DNA from: Kofleriaceae bacterium
Lineage (GTDB): Bacteria > Myxococcota_A > Polyangia > Haliangiales > Haliangiaceae
NCBI GenBank assembly: GCA_013368795.1
Contig: JABFXX010000220.1
Span: 1 to 36,208 of the forward strand
Direction of reading: 5' to 3'
DNA length: 36,208 nt
Made by a program: the position numbers and the translations under genes. How positions within the stretch are numbered: position 1 is the first letter of the stretch; the number at the start of each line of letters is the position of its first letter. Below are positions 18,360 to 26,134 of this stretch, one piece after another. The notes under the pieces are model-generated. The model saw only the letters and a program-made list of their open reading frames with translations, made no database searches and was not told the origin of the DNA.

Positions 18360-20321
18360 TCACTTCCTCCGCCGCCGCACGAGCAACGCGGCGACGAGAC
18401 CCGAGAGCGCGAGTGCGCCACCGGCGCCGCTGCCGGTCTCGCAGCAGCCGCCATCGGGCGTACCGCCGCCGCCGTCAGCGCCGCAGTCGTTGATCAGATC
18501 GAGGTGACCGGTCGAGCAGTCGTCGCAGCCGTCGGCATCCGAGTCGCCGCACTTGTTCGGGTCGTTCGGATCGGCGTCGGCACCGTCGCCCACGCCGTCG
18601 CCGTCGGTGTCGCCGAATCCGCCGCCGTTGTCACCGGCGTCGGTGACGCAGTCGGCCTCGAACAGCGCGTTCAGGAACAGGCGCGTGCCCTGGCTCTGCG
18701 AGCCGGACGTCACCGGCACGTTGGTGCTGTACTGGTGACCGCCGAGGTAGCTGATCTTGCCTCCACACGACGGCGCGTGGGGGATACCGTCCGGGCCAGG
18801 CGCGAGGATGATGTCGCCGCATCCGTCGAGGTAGCCGCTCATCCACAGGTCCTGATCGCCGGGTCCGTTCGCGCCGGTGAGCAGCGTGACCTGGCGGTTG
18901 TTCTTGTACGTCGTGCCGAGGTACGTGCTCAGGTTGTACGCGGGCTCGCTGCCGCCGGTCGTGCCGAACGCGCCGTCGAGCTGGTTGTACGGCACGTCGG
19001 GGCGCAGCACCTTCACGGTGTTCGATGCCGGCTGCGCCGCGACCTCGTAGCCGGGCAGGTTCTGCCATGTCTGCGGCTTCGGCAGGCAGCACGCCTGACC
19101 GTTGCAGGCGTTCTGCACGCACTGGTAGTTCGCGTTCGTGCACGTACCCGCCGGGCACAGCGGTGGCGTGCCGGTCGTCGTCAGGAAGTGACCGTCGCGG
19201 CCGTCATCGTCGAGGAACGGCCACGCCGGGTTCGGCACCGTGTTCTCGTACGCGTTGACTGCCTGACATTCGGCGAAGAAGTGCGTCGAGTACTTGAGGA
19301 ACTCGCGGACCTCGGCGACGACCTCGTGACCGTTGTACGTGAACGCCTGGCCGGTGCACTCCGCCTGCGTCGCGGGGCAGTTGCCGCCCGCACACTTCAC
19401 GGTCTCGCGCTCGTTCACGCCCCAGTGCATCGACATGATCTGGCAGAACTTCGGGTTGCCGTTCGCATCGAACAGCGCGCCGTTCTTGTGATCGAGGTTC
19501 GGCGCGTTGCACGTGCCGAGGTCACCCATGATCTGCTCCTCGAGCAGCATGTCGGGGTTCGCCGTCGACGGTCCGCACGTCGTCGCCGTGCACTTCGCCG
19601 TCGGGAACTCGGCGCCGTTGCTCTGCGGGATGCCGGCGGCGCGCAGGTAGCCGGTCGCGATCGGCTCGTTGCCGTCGGCGAACACCGCGATCGTCGGCGC
19701 GGCGATCATCGTCTTCGACGCCGTACCGGTGAATCCTTGCGTGGCCTCGTGAACGCTCACGACCTGGAACACGCTGCGCTTCGCCCACGGATTCGCAGCC
19801 CACTGGCTCTGATCGTTCCAGATGTCGATGATCGCGAGCGCCGTGTCGTGGTCGGCCTCGTCGATCACGAACGGGCCGCCGCGATAGCCGTGCCGGCCGA
19901 GCGTCGTGTCGCGCGCGGTACCGGCGTCGCTCCACACGATCTTCGTCGTCGCGTAGAAGTCCGGGCTCGCCGTCGGGTAGGCGCACTTGACGCCGGACCC
20001 GTCGACGTCGCAGTCCCACGTGCACGGATCCGCCGTGGTGCACGCGTGCCAGGACTTCTGCGGATCGATCATCCAGTAGACGTGCACGCCTTGGCGCAGC
20101 AGCTGGTAGATGAGGCCGTAGGCCTGGAACATGCCCGTCGCCTGGTACGACAGGTCCATCGGGATGATCAGCGCGCCGGCCTCGAACGGCGGGCCGGCGT
20201 CGGGATTGACGCTCGCCGAGCCCGAGCCCTTCGAGGCCTCGGCGTCCGGAACGAGCGACGTCGTCTCGGTGCCGCAAGCGGCGAGTGCGAGAGCGACCAC
20301 GAGTGAAATGCGGACGACCAT
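18360..20321 (-). CDS. Surface lipoprotein with DxDxDG repeats and MYXO-CTERM-like tail
   Basis: The product has 653 residues. The ATG at 20321 has GGAG seven bases upstream and gives a signal ending in ALAAC, a lipobox. The large middle region is Cys-, Asn- and Gly-rich with no recognised enzyme; it contains PMDLSYQATGMFQAYGLIY and HVYWMIDPQK near the start. Residues about 580-625 hold thrombospondin-type-3-like calcium motifs (DTDGDGVGDGADADPNDPN). The C-terminus reads GGCCETGSG, a hydrophobic helix and RRRRK, the layout of MYXO-CTERM sorting signals processed by myxosortase. Having both an N-terminal lipobox and a C-terminal sorting tail is unusual. It is the last gene of a six-gene minus-strand run that includes a sigma/anti-sigma pair. 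Confidence 0.85.
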   Translation of the reverse strand: MVVRISLVVALALAACGTETTSLVPDAEASKGSGSASVNPDAGPPFEAGALIIPMDLSYQATGMFQAYGLIYQLLRQGVHVYWMIDPQKSWHACTTADPCTWDCDVDGSGVKCAYPTASPDFYATTKIVWSDAGTARDTTLGRHGYRGGPFVIDEADHDTALAIIDIWNDQSQWAANPWAKRSVFQVVSVHEATQGFTGTASKTMIAAPTIAVFADGNEPIATGYLRAAGIPQSNGAEFPTAKCTATTCGPSTANPDMLLEEQIMGDLGTCNAPNLDHKNGALFDANGNPKFCQIMSMHWGVNERETVKCAGGNCPATQAECTGQAFTYNGHEVVAEVREFLKYSTHFFAECQAVNAYENTVPNPAWPFLDDDGRDGHFLTTTGTPPLCPAGTCTNANYQCVQNACNGQACCLPKPQTWQNLPGYEVAAQPASNTVKVLRPDVPYNQLDGAFGTTGGSEPAYNLSTYLGTTYKNNRQVTLLTGANGPGDQDLWMSGYLDGCGDIILAPGPDGIPHAPSCGGKISYLGGHQYSTNVPVTSGSQSQGTRLFLNALFEADCVTDAGDNGGGFGDTDGDGVGDGADADPNDPNKCGDSDADGCDDCSTGHLDLINDCGADGGGGTPDGGCCETGSGAGGALALSGLVAALLVRRRRK

Positions 20322-20336
20322 GAACAACTCCGTTCG

Positions 20337-21227
20337 TTAGTGAAGGCCAGCGAGCTCGCGACGGGCATCGTCGGCGTAGCGGCCCGTCGGGTAGCGAGCG
20401 AGGTAGCGATCGAGCAAGGTGCGTGCGGCGGCGGTGGCGCGACGCTTCAGCTCGACGCGAGCAGCCGCGTAGAGCGCGGACTCCGCGGCAGCGGTGTCCT
20501 TGAATGTGTCGGCGACGCCGGTGTAGCGGTCGACGGCGACATCGGGCTTGCCGGCGCCCTGTGCGATCTCGGCGAGCAGCATGTGGATCTCGGCTGCGAG
20601 CGCGTGCGTGGGCTTCGCGGCGAGCGCGAGGTTGGCGGTCGTCTCGGCGTCGTCGAACGCCTTCGCGGCGAACTCTCGACGCGCACGCTCGAGGAGCTTC
20701 GCGGCAGACTCTCGATGCGTAGGCGCAAGCGTAGGCGATCTGTGACGGTCCGGCTCTTGCGCTGGCGGCGGCAGGGACGCCGGCGGTTCGGTCGGATCAT
20801 CCGCAGGTGCAGGTGCAGGTGCAGGTGCAGGTGCAGGAGGTGCAGGCGCTGGAGGCGCTTCGATCGCTTCGAGCGCCGGCTCGTCCTCCCGCGTCGCAAC
20901 GACGCCCGCAACCGTTGCCGCTGCAGCGACGCCCGCGAATGCGATCACCGGCACGATCCACTTCACACGCCGCGGCCTTGCTCGCTCCTCGCGCACGTCT
21001 GCGCGCTTGCCCTCGAGCAGCGCCTTCGCGATCGCGCGGTTGTACTCGCGCGCGCCCGCCGGCGGCACCGGCAGCGCCTGACCGAGCCCGCGCACGAGCT
21101 GCATGCGCATGCGATCGCCGCGGCACTGCGCGCAGCTCGCGAGATGATCGTCGAGCACGAGCCGCTGCGCCTCGTCGAGGCTCTCGACATCGCGGTGCAG
21201 CCAGTCGGCGACGCCCTTGCAGCTCAC
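20337..21227 (-). CDS. Zinc-finger anti-sigma factor with TPR-like C-terminus
   Basis: The GTG at 21227 overlaps the sigma-factor stop (GTGA) and gives 296 residues. Residues 1-36 form an anti-sigma zinc finger: Cys3, then His28-x3-Cys32-x2-Cys35. A transmembrane helix lies at about 88-110 (WIVPVIAFAGVAAAATVAGVV). A Pro/Ala linker follows, encoded by a GCAGGT tandem repeat on the plus strand. The final 140 residues are helical and repeat-like (FDDAETTANLALAAKPTHALAAEI and DRYLARYPTGRYADDARREL), resembling TPR/YbgF-type repeats that would be periplasmic. The zinc finger should hold the adjacent ECF sigma factor at the inner membrane until an envelope signal acts on the repeats. The pairing is supported by translational coupling. 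Confidence 0.9.
   Translation of the reverse strand: MSCKGVADWLHRDVESLDEAQRLVLDDHLASCAQCRGDRMRMQLVRGLGQALPVPPAGAREYNRAIAKALLEGKRADVREERARPRRVKWIVPVIAFAGVAAAATVAGVVATREDEPALEAIEAPPAPAPPAPAPAPAPAPADDPTEPPASLPPPAQEPDRHRSPTLAPTHRESAAKLLERARREFAAKAFDDAETTANLALAAKPTHALAAEIHMLLAEIAQGAGKPDVAVDRYTGVADTFKDTAAAESALYAAARVELKRRATAAARTLLDRYLARYPTGRYADDARRELAGLH
20803..20838 (+). repeat. Hexanucleotide tandem repeat GCAGGT within the anti-sigma gene
   Basis: Five perfect GCAGGT copies and a sixth variant encode Pro-Ala repeats in the anti-sigma linker on the opposite strand. Unit length is a multiple of three, so copy-number slippage would change linker length without shifting the frame. Confidence 0.85.
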
Positions 21228-21856
21228 GTCCCACCTCGCAGCGCGAACGCGGGATCGTTGCGCATCGCCTTCATCAGCGCACGTCGCGCGCGGAAGATGC
21301 GCGATCGCGTCGCGGTCACGCTCGCGCCCATCAGCGCGGCGATCTCCTCGACGGTGTGCTCCTCGATCGCGAACAGCACGAGCGCGATGCGCCGATCTGC
21401 GTCGAGCTCGTCGAGCAGCGCATAGAGCTTCTTCGACATCGCGAACGCCTCGGCGGTCAGCGGTTCGCTCGCCTGCTCGGGTGGCTCGTCCACGGCGATC
21501 TCGCGACGATGACGCGGGCGGCGCAGGTGCTGGTGCGCGACGTTGATCGCGATCCGCGTCAGCCAGGTCTTCACCGAGGCCTCGCCGCGAAAGCGCGCGA
21601 ACGCGGTGATCGCCTCGGCGAACGTGTCCTGCAGAAGGTCTTCGACGTGCGCGCCCGGTCCGACAACGCGGACGAGCACGCGGGCGAGGTCCTGGGCGTG
21701 TGCGCGAAACACCGCCTCGAGCGCACCGCGGTCGCCGCGCCGGCACGCATCGAGCTGGGCGGCGTCGAGCCTCACCGGCACGGGCGTGGGGCGATCGCGC
21801 GGTGCCGATGACAGCACCACGAGATCCCACGGGTCTCGCACCAGGGTCAGCCCCAC
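21224..21856 (-). CDS. ECF-type RNA polymerase sigma factor
   Basis: The 210-residue protein starts at a GTG. Region 2 reads LEAVFRAHAQDLARVLVRVVG, then AHVEDLLQDTFAEAITAFARFRGEASVKTWLTRIAINVAHQHLRR, quoted here as two neighbouring blocks; the DLLQDTF motif is typical. Region 4 has LDADRRIALVLFAIEEH, then EEIAALMGASVTATRSRIFRARRAL, the promoter -35-binding helix-turn-helix. It lacks region 3, as ECF sigmas do. About 30 extra residues precede region 2. The overlapping downstream gene encodes its zinc-finger anti-sigma factor. The likely targets are the envelope genes of the same run. It sits 52 bases after an exported protein gene. Confidence 0.95.
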   Translation of the reverse strand: MGLTLVRDPWDLVVLSSAPRDRPTPVPVRLDAAQLDACRRGDRGALEAVFRAHAQDLARVLVRVVGPGAHVEDLLQDTFAEAITAFARFRGEASVKTWLTRIAINVAHQHLRRPRHRREIAVDEPPEQASEPLTAEAFAMSKKLYALLDELDADRRIALVLFAIEEHTVEEIAALMGASVTATRSRIFRARRALMKAMRNDPAFALRGGT

Positions 21857-21908
21857 GGATACTTGGTGGCGCGGGCCGGGCGTTTTGATGCCGAAAATCG
21901 ACAGGCCG

Positions 21909-22874
21909 TCACAGCGTCACCTCGAGCATTGCACCTACATGAAGGCGGAACCGGCCGAGGTCGACGACGGTCTCGTTATCGATCAATAGCTTGTGCCGGA
22001 TCAGCGCATAGTCTGCGCCGACCGAACCGCCGATCGCGAGGATGTCGGTGATCGGTATCCGCAGGCCGGCCTCGCCGCCGAGATACGGCGCGCCGAGCGT
22101 CGCATCCCCGCGCCGGCCGTCCGTGCTCGTGCCGCGTGCGAACAGGAGCGCGAACGCGTAACGAGGTCGCGCGAACACCTCGATGGGGCCGAGCCTGCGA
22201 CCGGCATCGAGCGCGATCGCGGCGCCGAGCTCGGTCACCGACGCCGAGCCATGCTCGCCGTCGATCACACCGCTCGGCTGCCAGTACGCCGCGAGTACCG
22301 GCGCGACAAACCACGGCCCGAGATCGAAGCGCCGGCTGACCGCGACGCCGGCGCGGCCGTCGAAGTGCCGCTGGCGCTTCTCGCGCGCGACCGCACCGAT
22401 CACGTCAACGCGCCATGCGGGCCTCGGTACCGCCGACGGTGGAACTGCAAGCGCCGCCTGTGCGGTCGCGCGCGGCGCGAGCACCGAATCGAGCAGACCG
22501 GCGATCTTCAGCGCGATCGTGCGCTCGATCTCCGCCGGCTCCATCGCCCTGTCGATCCGCACGAGCTCGATCAGCGCACGGCCCGGCCAGCCGCCCGATG
22601 CGAACACGAGGAAGCCGGTATCCACCGGCGCGATCCACACGACGAGCGCGGCATCTCCGCGCGCGACGAGCTGCGATGCCTGCGCCGCGAACGTCAGCGG
22701 ATCGGCATCGTGGACGTCGAGGCGCTGGACCATCGCGCTCGCGTGCAACTCGAGCTGCGACGGCAGGCTCGGCAACACCGGCGAGCCACGCGTCTCGGCG
22801 AGGATGATCGTCGGCTCCGCCGCCGCGACGCGCGCGACGATGCAGACGATCCACGCCGCGAGAGCTGCTCGCAC
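21909..22874 (-). CDS. Exported envelope protein with barrel-like C-terminal half
   Basis: The product is 321 residues with a Sec signal (cut probably after AAA near residue 19). Residues 20-150 form an alpha/beta region with ALVVWIAPVDTGFLVFASG and ERTIALKIAGLLDSVL. Residues 150-321 show alternating strands with Gly and aromatic residues (RFDLGPWFVAPVLAAYW, ARPRYAFALLFARG, GGEAGLRIPITDILAIGGSVGADYAL) ending in a hydrophobic EVTL, as in outer-membrane barrels. I recognise no named family. Similar two-part proteins occur beside sigma/anti-sigma pairs in myxobacteria, which is a recollection rather than a search result. Gaps of 36 and 52 bases link it to its neighbours in the minus-strand run. 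Confidence 0.78.
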   Translation of the reverse strand: MRAALAAWIVCIVARVAAAEPTIILAETRGSPVLPSLPSQLELHASAMVQRLDVHDADPLTFAAQASQLVARGDAALVVWIAPVDTGFLVFASGGWPGRALIELVRIDRAMEPAEIERTIALKIAGLLDSVLAPRATAQAALAVPPSAVPRPAWRVDVIGAVAREKRQRHFDGRAGVAVSRRFDLGPWFVAPVLAAYWQPSGVIDGEHGSASVTELGAAIALDAGRRLGPIEVFARPRYAFALLFARGTSTDGRRGDATLGAPYLGGEAGLRIPITDILAIGGSVGADYALIRHKLLIDNETVVDLGRFRLHVGAMLEVTL

Positions 22875-22910
22875 AGCTTCACGTTCGCGGGCCCGCCGCT
22901 GGTTGTCAAA

Positions 22911-23069
22911 TCAGTCGGGCAGGACGACGTCCGGTAGAATGATCTCGCCCGACACCGGTGCGAGCTTGGGATCCTCGAGCTGCTTGTGCATGCGCTCGAT
23001 CTCGATTCGCTTCATCCTGATGGTGACCTGCTCGTCGCGAGCACGGTCCCGCCCGCTCTCCGCGTTCAT
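22911..23069 (-). CDS. Small 52-residue protein of unknown function
   Basis: A complete short frame runs on the minus strand from ATG 23067-23069 to TGA 22911-22913. It is rich in charged residues (MNAESGRDRARDEQ, then IRMKRIEIERMHKQLEDPKL), predicted as a helix, and ends in a hydrophobic-acidic tail, GEIILPDVVLPD. No signal peptide is seen. It exactly fills the space between the TonB-receptor gene (41 bases upstream) and the envelope-protein gene (36 bases downstream), and its third positions are mostly G or C. No strong ribosome site is obvious. A small cytoplasmic adaptor is possible; the gene could also be spurious. Confidence 0.55.
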   Translation of the reverse strand: MNAESGRDRARDEQVTIRMKRIEIERMHKQLEDPKLAPVSGEIILPDVVLPD

Positions 23070-23110
23070 GACCGAGGTATCGGCCACCCGACGCAGAGGT
23101 CAATGTAGGT

Positions 23111-25231
23111 TCAATACGAGTAGCCGAGCTTCACATAGAGCTCGCGGCCCTCGCCCGGGATGCGCGGGATGACGACGGCGGTCGGCATCGACCGGTCGTA
23201 GTCGCCGGGCGCCGGCAGCATGTCGCGCGTGCCGATGAGGTTGCGGCCACCGACGGTGAGATCGAACCCGCGCAGGTTGGGCACGTAGATGGCGGCGTTG
23301 AGCCCGACCCACGTCGGCGCGTCGGGCGACGCGCTGCCGTCGAGCGCGGCGCGCGTCGGGCGGGGACCGAGCACGAGCACCTCGGTCGAGAGGTGGGCCT
23401 TGTCCCACAGCTTCGGTGTCGAGACGCCGGCGACGGCCGTGACGTTCGCCGAGTCGGGGACGTTGCCGAACGCGACCGGCACTGCGGGATCCTCGCTTGA
23501 CCCTACCCGGGCGAGTGCGGCGCCGCCGAACGCGTACCAGCCTGCGCTGTTGCGGTAGCTGAGCTCGGCCTCGAAGCCCTCGGTGACGAACCGGCCGATG
23601 TTCTGGAACTGCAGAAGAAGGTCGGCCGGGTCGAGGACCTGGACGATCACGTCGCGCGCGTCCCAGTAGAACGCAGACAGGCGCGTCGACAGACCGGGCA
23701 CCGGCTTGGCCCACGTGACGGCCTCGAAGCTGCGAATGCGCTCGGCGCCGATGTCGGGGTTGGCCTTGAACGTCGTGTTGTCGAAGAACGCACCCTCGAA
23801 CGAGCTCGGGTTGCGGAAGCCCTCGGCGTAGAGGAGCTTGAGGCCGTACTTCTCCTTCTTCGCGAGGAACAGCGCGGCGCGCGGTGACAGGCGACGATCG
23901 ACCTTCGTGTTGTTGTCGAAGCGCAGACCTGCGGTGAGACCGAGCCACTCGGTCGGCGCGCTGTCGACTTCGGTGTAGACGCCCTGCAGGCTGAAATCGA
24001 GCGGCACGCCATCGAGGCCGCCGGCTCCGCCTGCCTCGTCGTCGAGATAGAACGAGCGGCTCTTCGTCTTGTTGTAGTTCGCCTCGGCGCCGGCGGTGAT
24101 GCCGAGCTTGCCGTCCTCGAGTGCCTCGTAGCGGGCGCGCGCTTCCGCACCGACGGTCGCGGCATCGCCGTAGTCGACGAAGTGCGCGGTCGCGCCGACC
24201 TCGGCGATGTCGTCGTAGAAGCGATAGATGTTGAGGTAGCCGCGGACCGCGAGCGTGAGCCGCTTGGATAGCTCGCGCGTGTGGCCGCCCTCGACGAGGA
24301 TCTGCGTGTTGTACTGCTTGTACGGATCGGAATCGGCGGGGTCGCCGTCGTAGGGCGCGAACGGCGAGTCGCGGCGCACGCGGTACGCGCGAACCTGGCC
24401 GAACGTGCGGCCGTACGTGCCGACGAGCGACGCGAGCACGCCGTACGACGTGTCGCCGGAGAGGTTATTGCCGACGTCGGGTAGATCGAGCGTTTCGCCG
24501 AACCGTCCCATCGACAGCACCGAGCCGCGCACCTGGCGATCGACGTCGCCGACCGCGAAGCCGGCGGTACCGACCACGCCGACGATCTTGTTCGCGCTGA
24601 TGCGGCCGTACGCGCGCGACGATTCGGATGCGCCGCGCGTGACGATGTTGATGATGCCGAAGAACGCATTCGCGCCGTAGACCGACGACACCGGGCCGCG
24701 GATGACCTCGATGCGCGCGATGTCGTCGATCGATACGAGGTTCTCGAAGCCGAGGCCAGATGATGCGCCCCATGCCTCGTTGACCGTCGCGCCGTCGATC
24801 AGGATCAGGATGCGCGTGTTGAAGTCGCCAGGGATCTGGAGGCCGCGGATGCCGAGCGAGGCGTTGATGCGGTTGTCCTCGAGGTAGACGCCGGCAACTC
24901 CGGCGACGGCCTCGCCGACGGTGCGATAGCCGAACCGGCGAATGCGATCGGCGCTGACCACGGTGACGGCCGAGGCGACGTTGCCGAGGCTCTGCTCGCG
25001 CTTCGCAGCGCCGACGACGACATCTTCTTCAGCCGCCGACGCAGCGAGCACGGTGGCCGAGCTCGACAGATCGTCAGTCGGCGGAGGCAGCGGCGGCAGG
25101 TCGGCCGGGTCGACGGCGCTGGTGCCGCTTGGTCCCGCCTGCACAGGCTGGGCGTGCGCTGGCGCCACGATGCTCGCGAGTCCGGCGATGCCGAACAAGA
25201 AGCTCCCGACTGTCAGGCGCGAGACACCCAT
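23111..25231 (-). CDS. TonB-dependent outer-membrane receptor
   Basis: The product has 706 residues. A Sec signal (about 1-28, cut after AHAQ) is followed by a Pro-rich linker. A region EEDVVVGAAKREQSL in the TonB-box position leads to the plug domain (about 80-190): VTVVSADRIRRFGYRTVGEAV, GIRGLQIPGDFNTRILILIDG, and IEVIRGPVSSVYGANAFFG. The 22-strand barrel covers the rest and ends LGYSY with a terminal aromatic residue. Such receptors import siderophores, cobalamin, metals or glycans using TonB/ExbBD energy; the ligand cannot be read. It heads the minus-strand run with the ECF sigma and anti-sigma genes. Its start codon overlaps a possible start of the divergent aldo/keto reductase gene. Confidence 0.93.
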   Translation of the reverse strand: MGVSRLTVGSFLFGIAGLASIVAPAHAQPVQAGPSGTSAVDPADLPPLPPPTDDLSSSATVLAASAAEEDVVVGAAKREQSLGNVASAVTVVSADRIRRFGYRTVGEAVAGVAGVYLEDNRINASLGIRGLQIPGDFNTRILILIDGATVNEAWGASSGLGFENLVSIDDIARIEVIRGPVSSVYGANAFFGIINIVTRGASESSRAYGRISANKIVGVVGTAGFAVGDVDRQVRGSVLSMGRFGETLDLPDVGNNLSGDTSYGVLASLVGTYGRTFGQVRAYRVRRDSPFAPYDGDPADSDPYKQYNTQILVEGGHTRELSKRLTLAVRGYLNIYRFYDDIAEVGATAHFVDYGDAATVGAEARARYEALEDGKLGITAGAEANYNKTKSRSFYLDDEAGGAGGLDGVPLDFSLQGVYTEVDSAPTEWLGLTAGLRFDNNTKVDRRLSPRAALFLAKKEKYGLKLLYAEGFRNPSSFEGAFFDNTTFKANPDIGAERIRSFEAVTWAKPVPGLSTRLSAFYWDARDVIVQVLDPADLLLQFQNIGRFVTEGFEAELSYRNSAGWYAFGGAALARVGSSEDPAVPVAFGNVPDSANVTAVAGVSTPKLWDKAHLSTEVLVLGPRPTRAALDGSASPDAPTWVGLNAAIYVPNLRGFDLTVGGRNLIGTRDMLPAPGDYDRSMPTAVVIPRIPGEGRELYVKLGYSY

Positions 25232-25247
25232 GGCAAGGTCGTATCAG

Positions 25248-26132
25248 ATGTTGCCGCGCTTCGCTCACGGTCCAGAAACGATCCGGCTTGGCGATCTTCA
25301 GGTTCGCCGCCTCGGCTTTGGTGCGATGCGCCTGCCGGGCAAGGACGTGTGGGGCGAACCGGCTGACCCGTCGGCGGCGCGCGCGGTGCTTCGTCGCGCG
25401 ATCGAGCTCGGCATCAACTTCATCGACACCGCCTGGTACTACGGTCCGCACGTCGCGAACCGGCTCATCCTCGAGTCGCTGTATCCGTACCCGAGCGACC
25501 TCGTCATCGCGACGAAGCTCGGCGGTAAGCGCATGCCCGACAAGAGCTGGGTGCAGGCGCTGACACCCGAGGAGCTGCGCGCGGGCGTCGACACCGACCT
25601 GCAAACGTTGCGTCTCGAGCAGCTGCCGGTCGTGCACCTGCGCTGGATCGAGAACGCGCCGATCTCGTTCGGCGAGGCGCTCGACGTCCTGATCGACGTC
25701 CAGAAGACCGGCAAGATCCGCCACCTCGCGCTCAGCAACGTCACCGTGCAGCAGTGCGAGCAGGCGCTCGCGAAGACGCCGATCGTCGCCGTCCAGAACC
25801 TCTACAACCTGAGCGGCAAGGCGGGACCGATGCCGATGACCGGCGATCCCGAGAAGGTCCTCGAGCTGTGCGAGCAGAAGGGCATCGCGTTTCTGCCGTT
25901 CTTCCCGCTCGCGATCGGCGCGCTCGCCGGTGGCGGCGGTTCGCTCGAGGCGGTCGCAAAACGGCTGCGCTGCACGCCGGCGCAGCTGTCGATCGCGTGG
26001 CTGCTCGCGCGCTCGCCGGTGATGCTGCCGATTCCCGGCACGAGCAAGGTCCATCACCTCGAGGAGAACGTCGGCGCGGTGCACGTCGCGATCGACGAGC
26101 CGGCGCTCGACGAGCTGAAGCCGAAGCCGTAG
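25248..26132 (+). CDS. Aldo/keto reductase
   Basis: The protein has 294 residues from the ATG at 25248, or 300 from the ATG at 25230, which overlaps the divergent receptor start in the palindrome CCATGG. AAGG ten bases upstream favours 25248. The (beta/alpha)8 fold motifs are clear: LGFGAMRLPG, NFIDTAWYYGP with the catalytic Asp and Tyr, IATKLGG with Lys, and VVHLRW with His. The C-terminal IPGTSKVHHLEENV binds the NADP phosphate. The family reduces aldehydes and ketones with NADPH; the substrate is not evident. It is convergent with the kinase gene, with two bases between the stop codons. Confidence 0.93.
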   Translation: MLPRFAHGPETIRLGDLQVRRLGFGAMRLPGKDVWGEPADPSAARAVLRRAIELGINFIDTAWYYGPHVANRLILESLYPYPSDLVIATKLGGKRMPDKSWVQALTPEELRAGVDTDLQTLRLEQLPVVHLRWIENAPISFGEALDVLIDVQKTGKIRHLALSNVTVQQCEQALAKTPIVAVQNLYNLSGKAGPMPMTGDPEKVLELCEQKGIAFLPFFPLAIGALAGGGGSLEAVAKRLRCTPAQLSIAWLLARSPVMLPIPGTSKVHHLEENVGAVHVAIDEPALDELKPKP

Positions 26133-26134
26133 CG

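Noticed and set aside
20803..20850. Possible CRISPR-like array
   Set aside because: The repeats are contiguous six-base units without spacers, coding for Pro-Ala.
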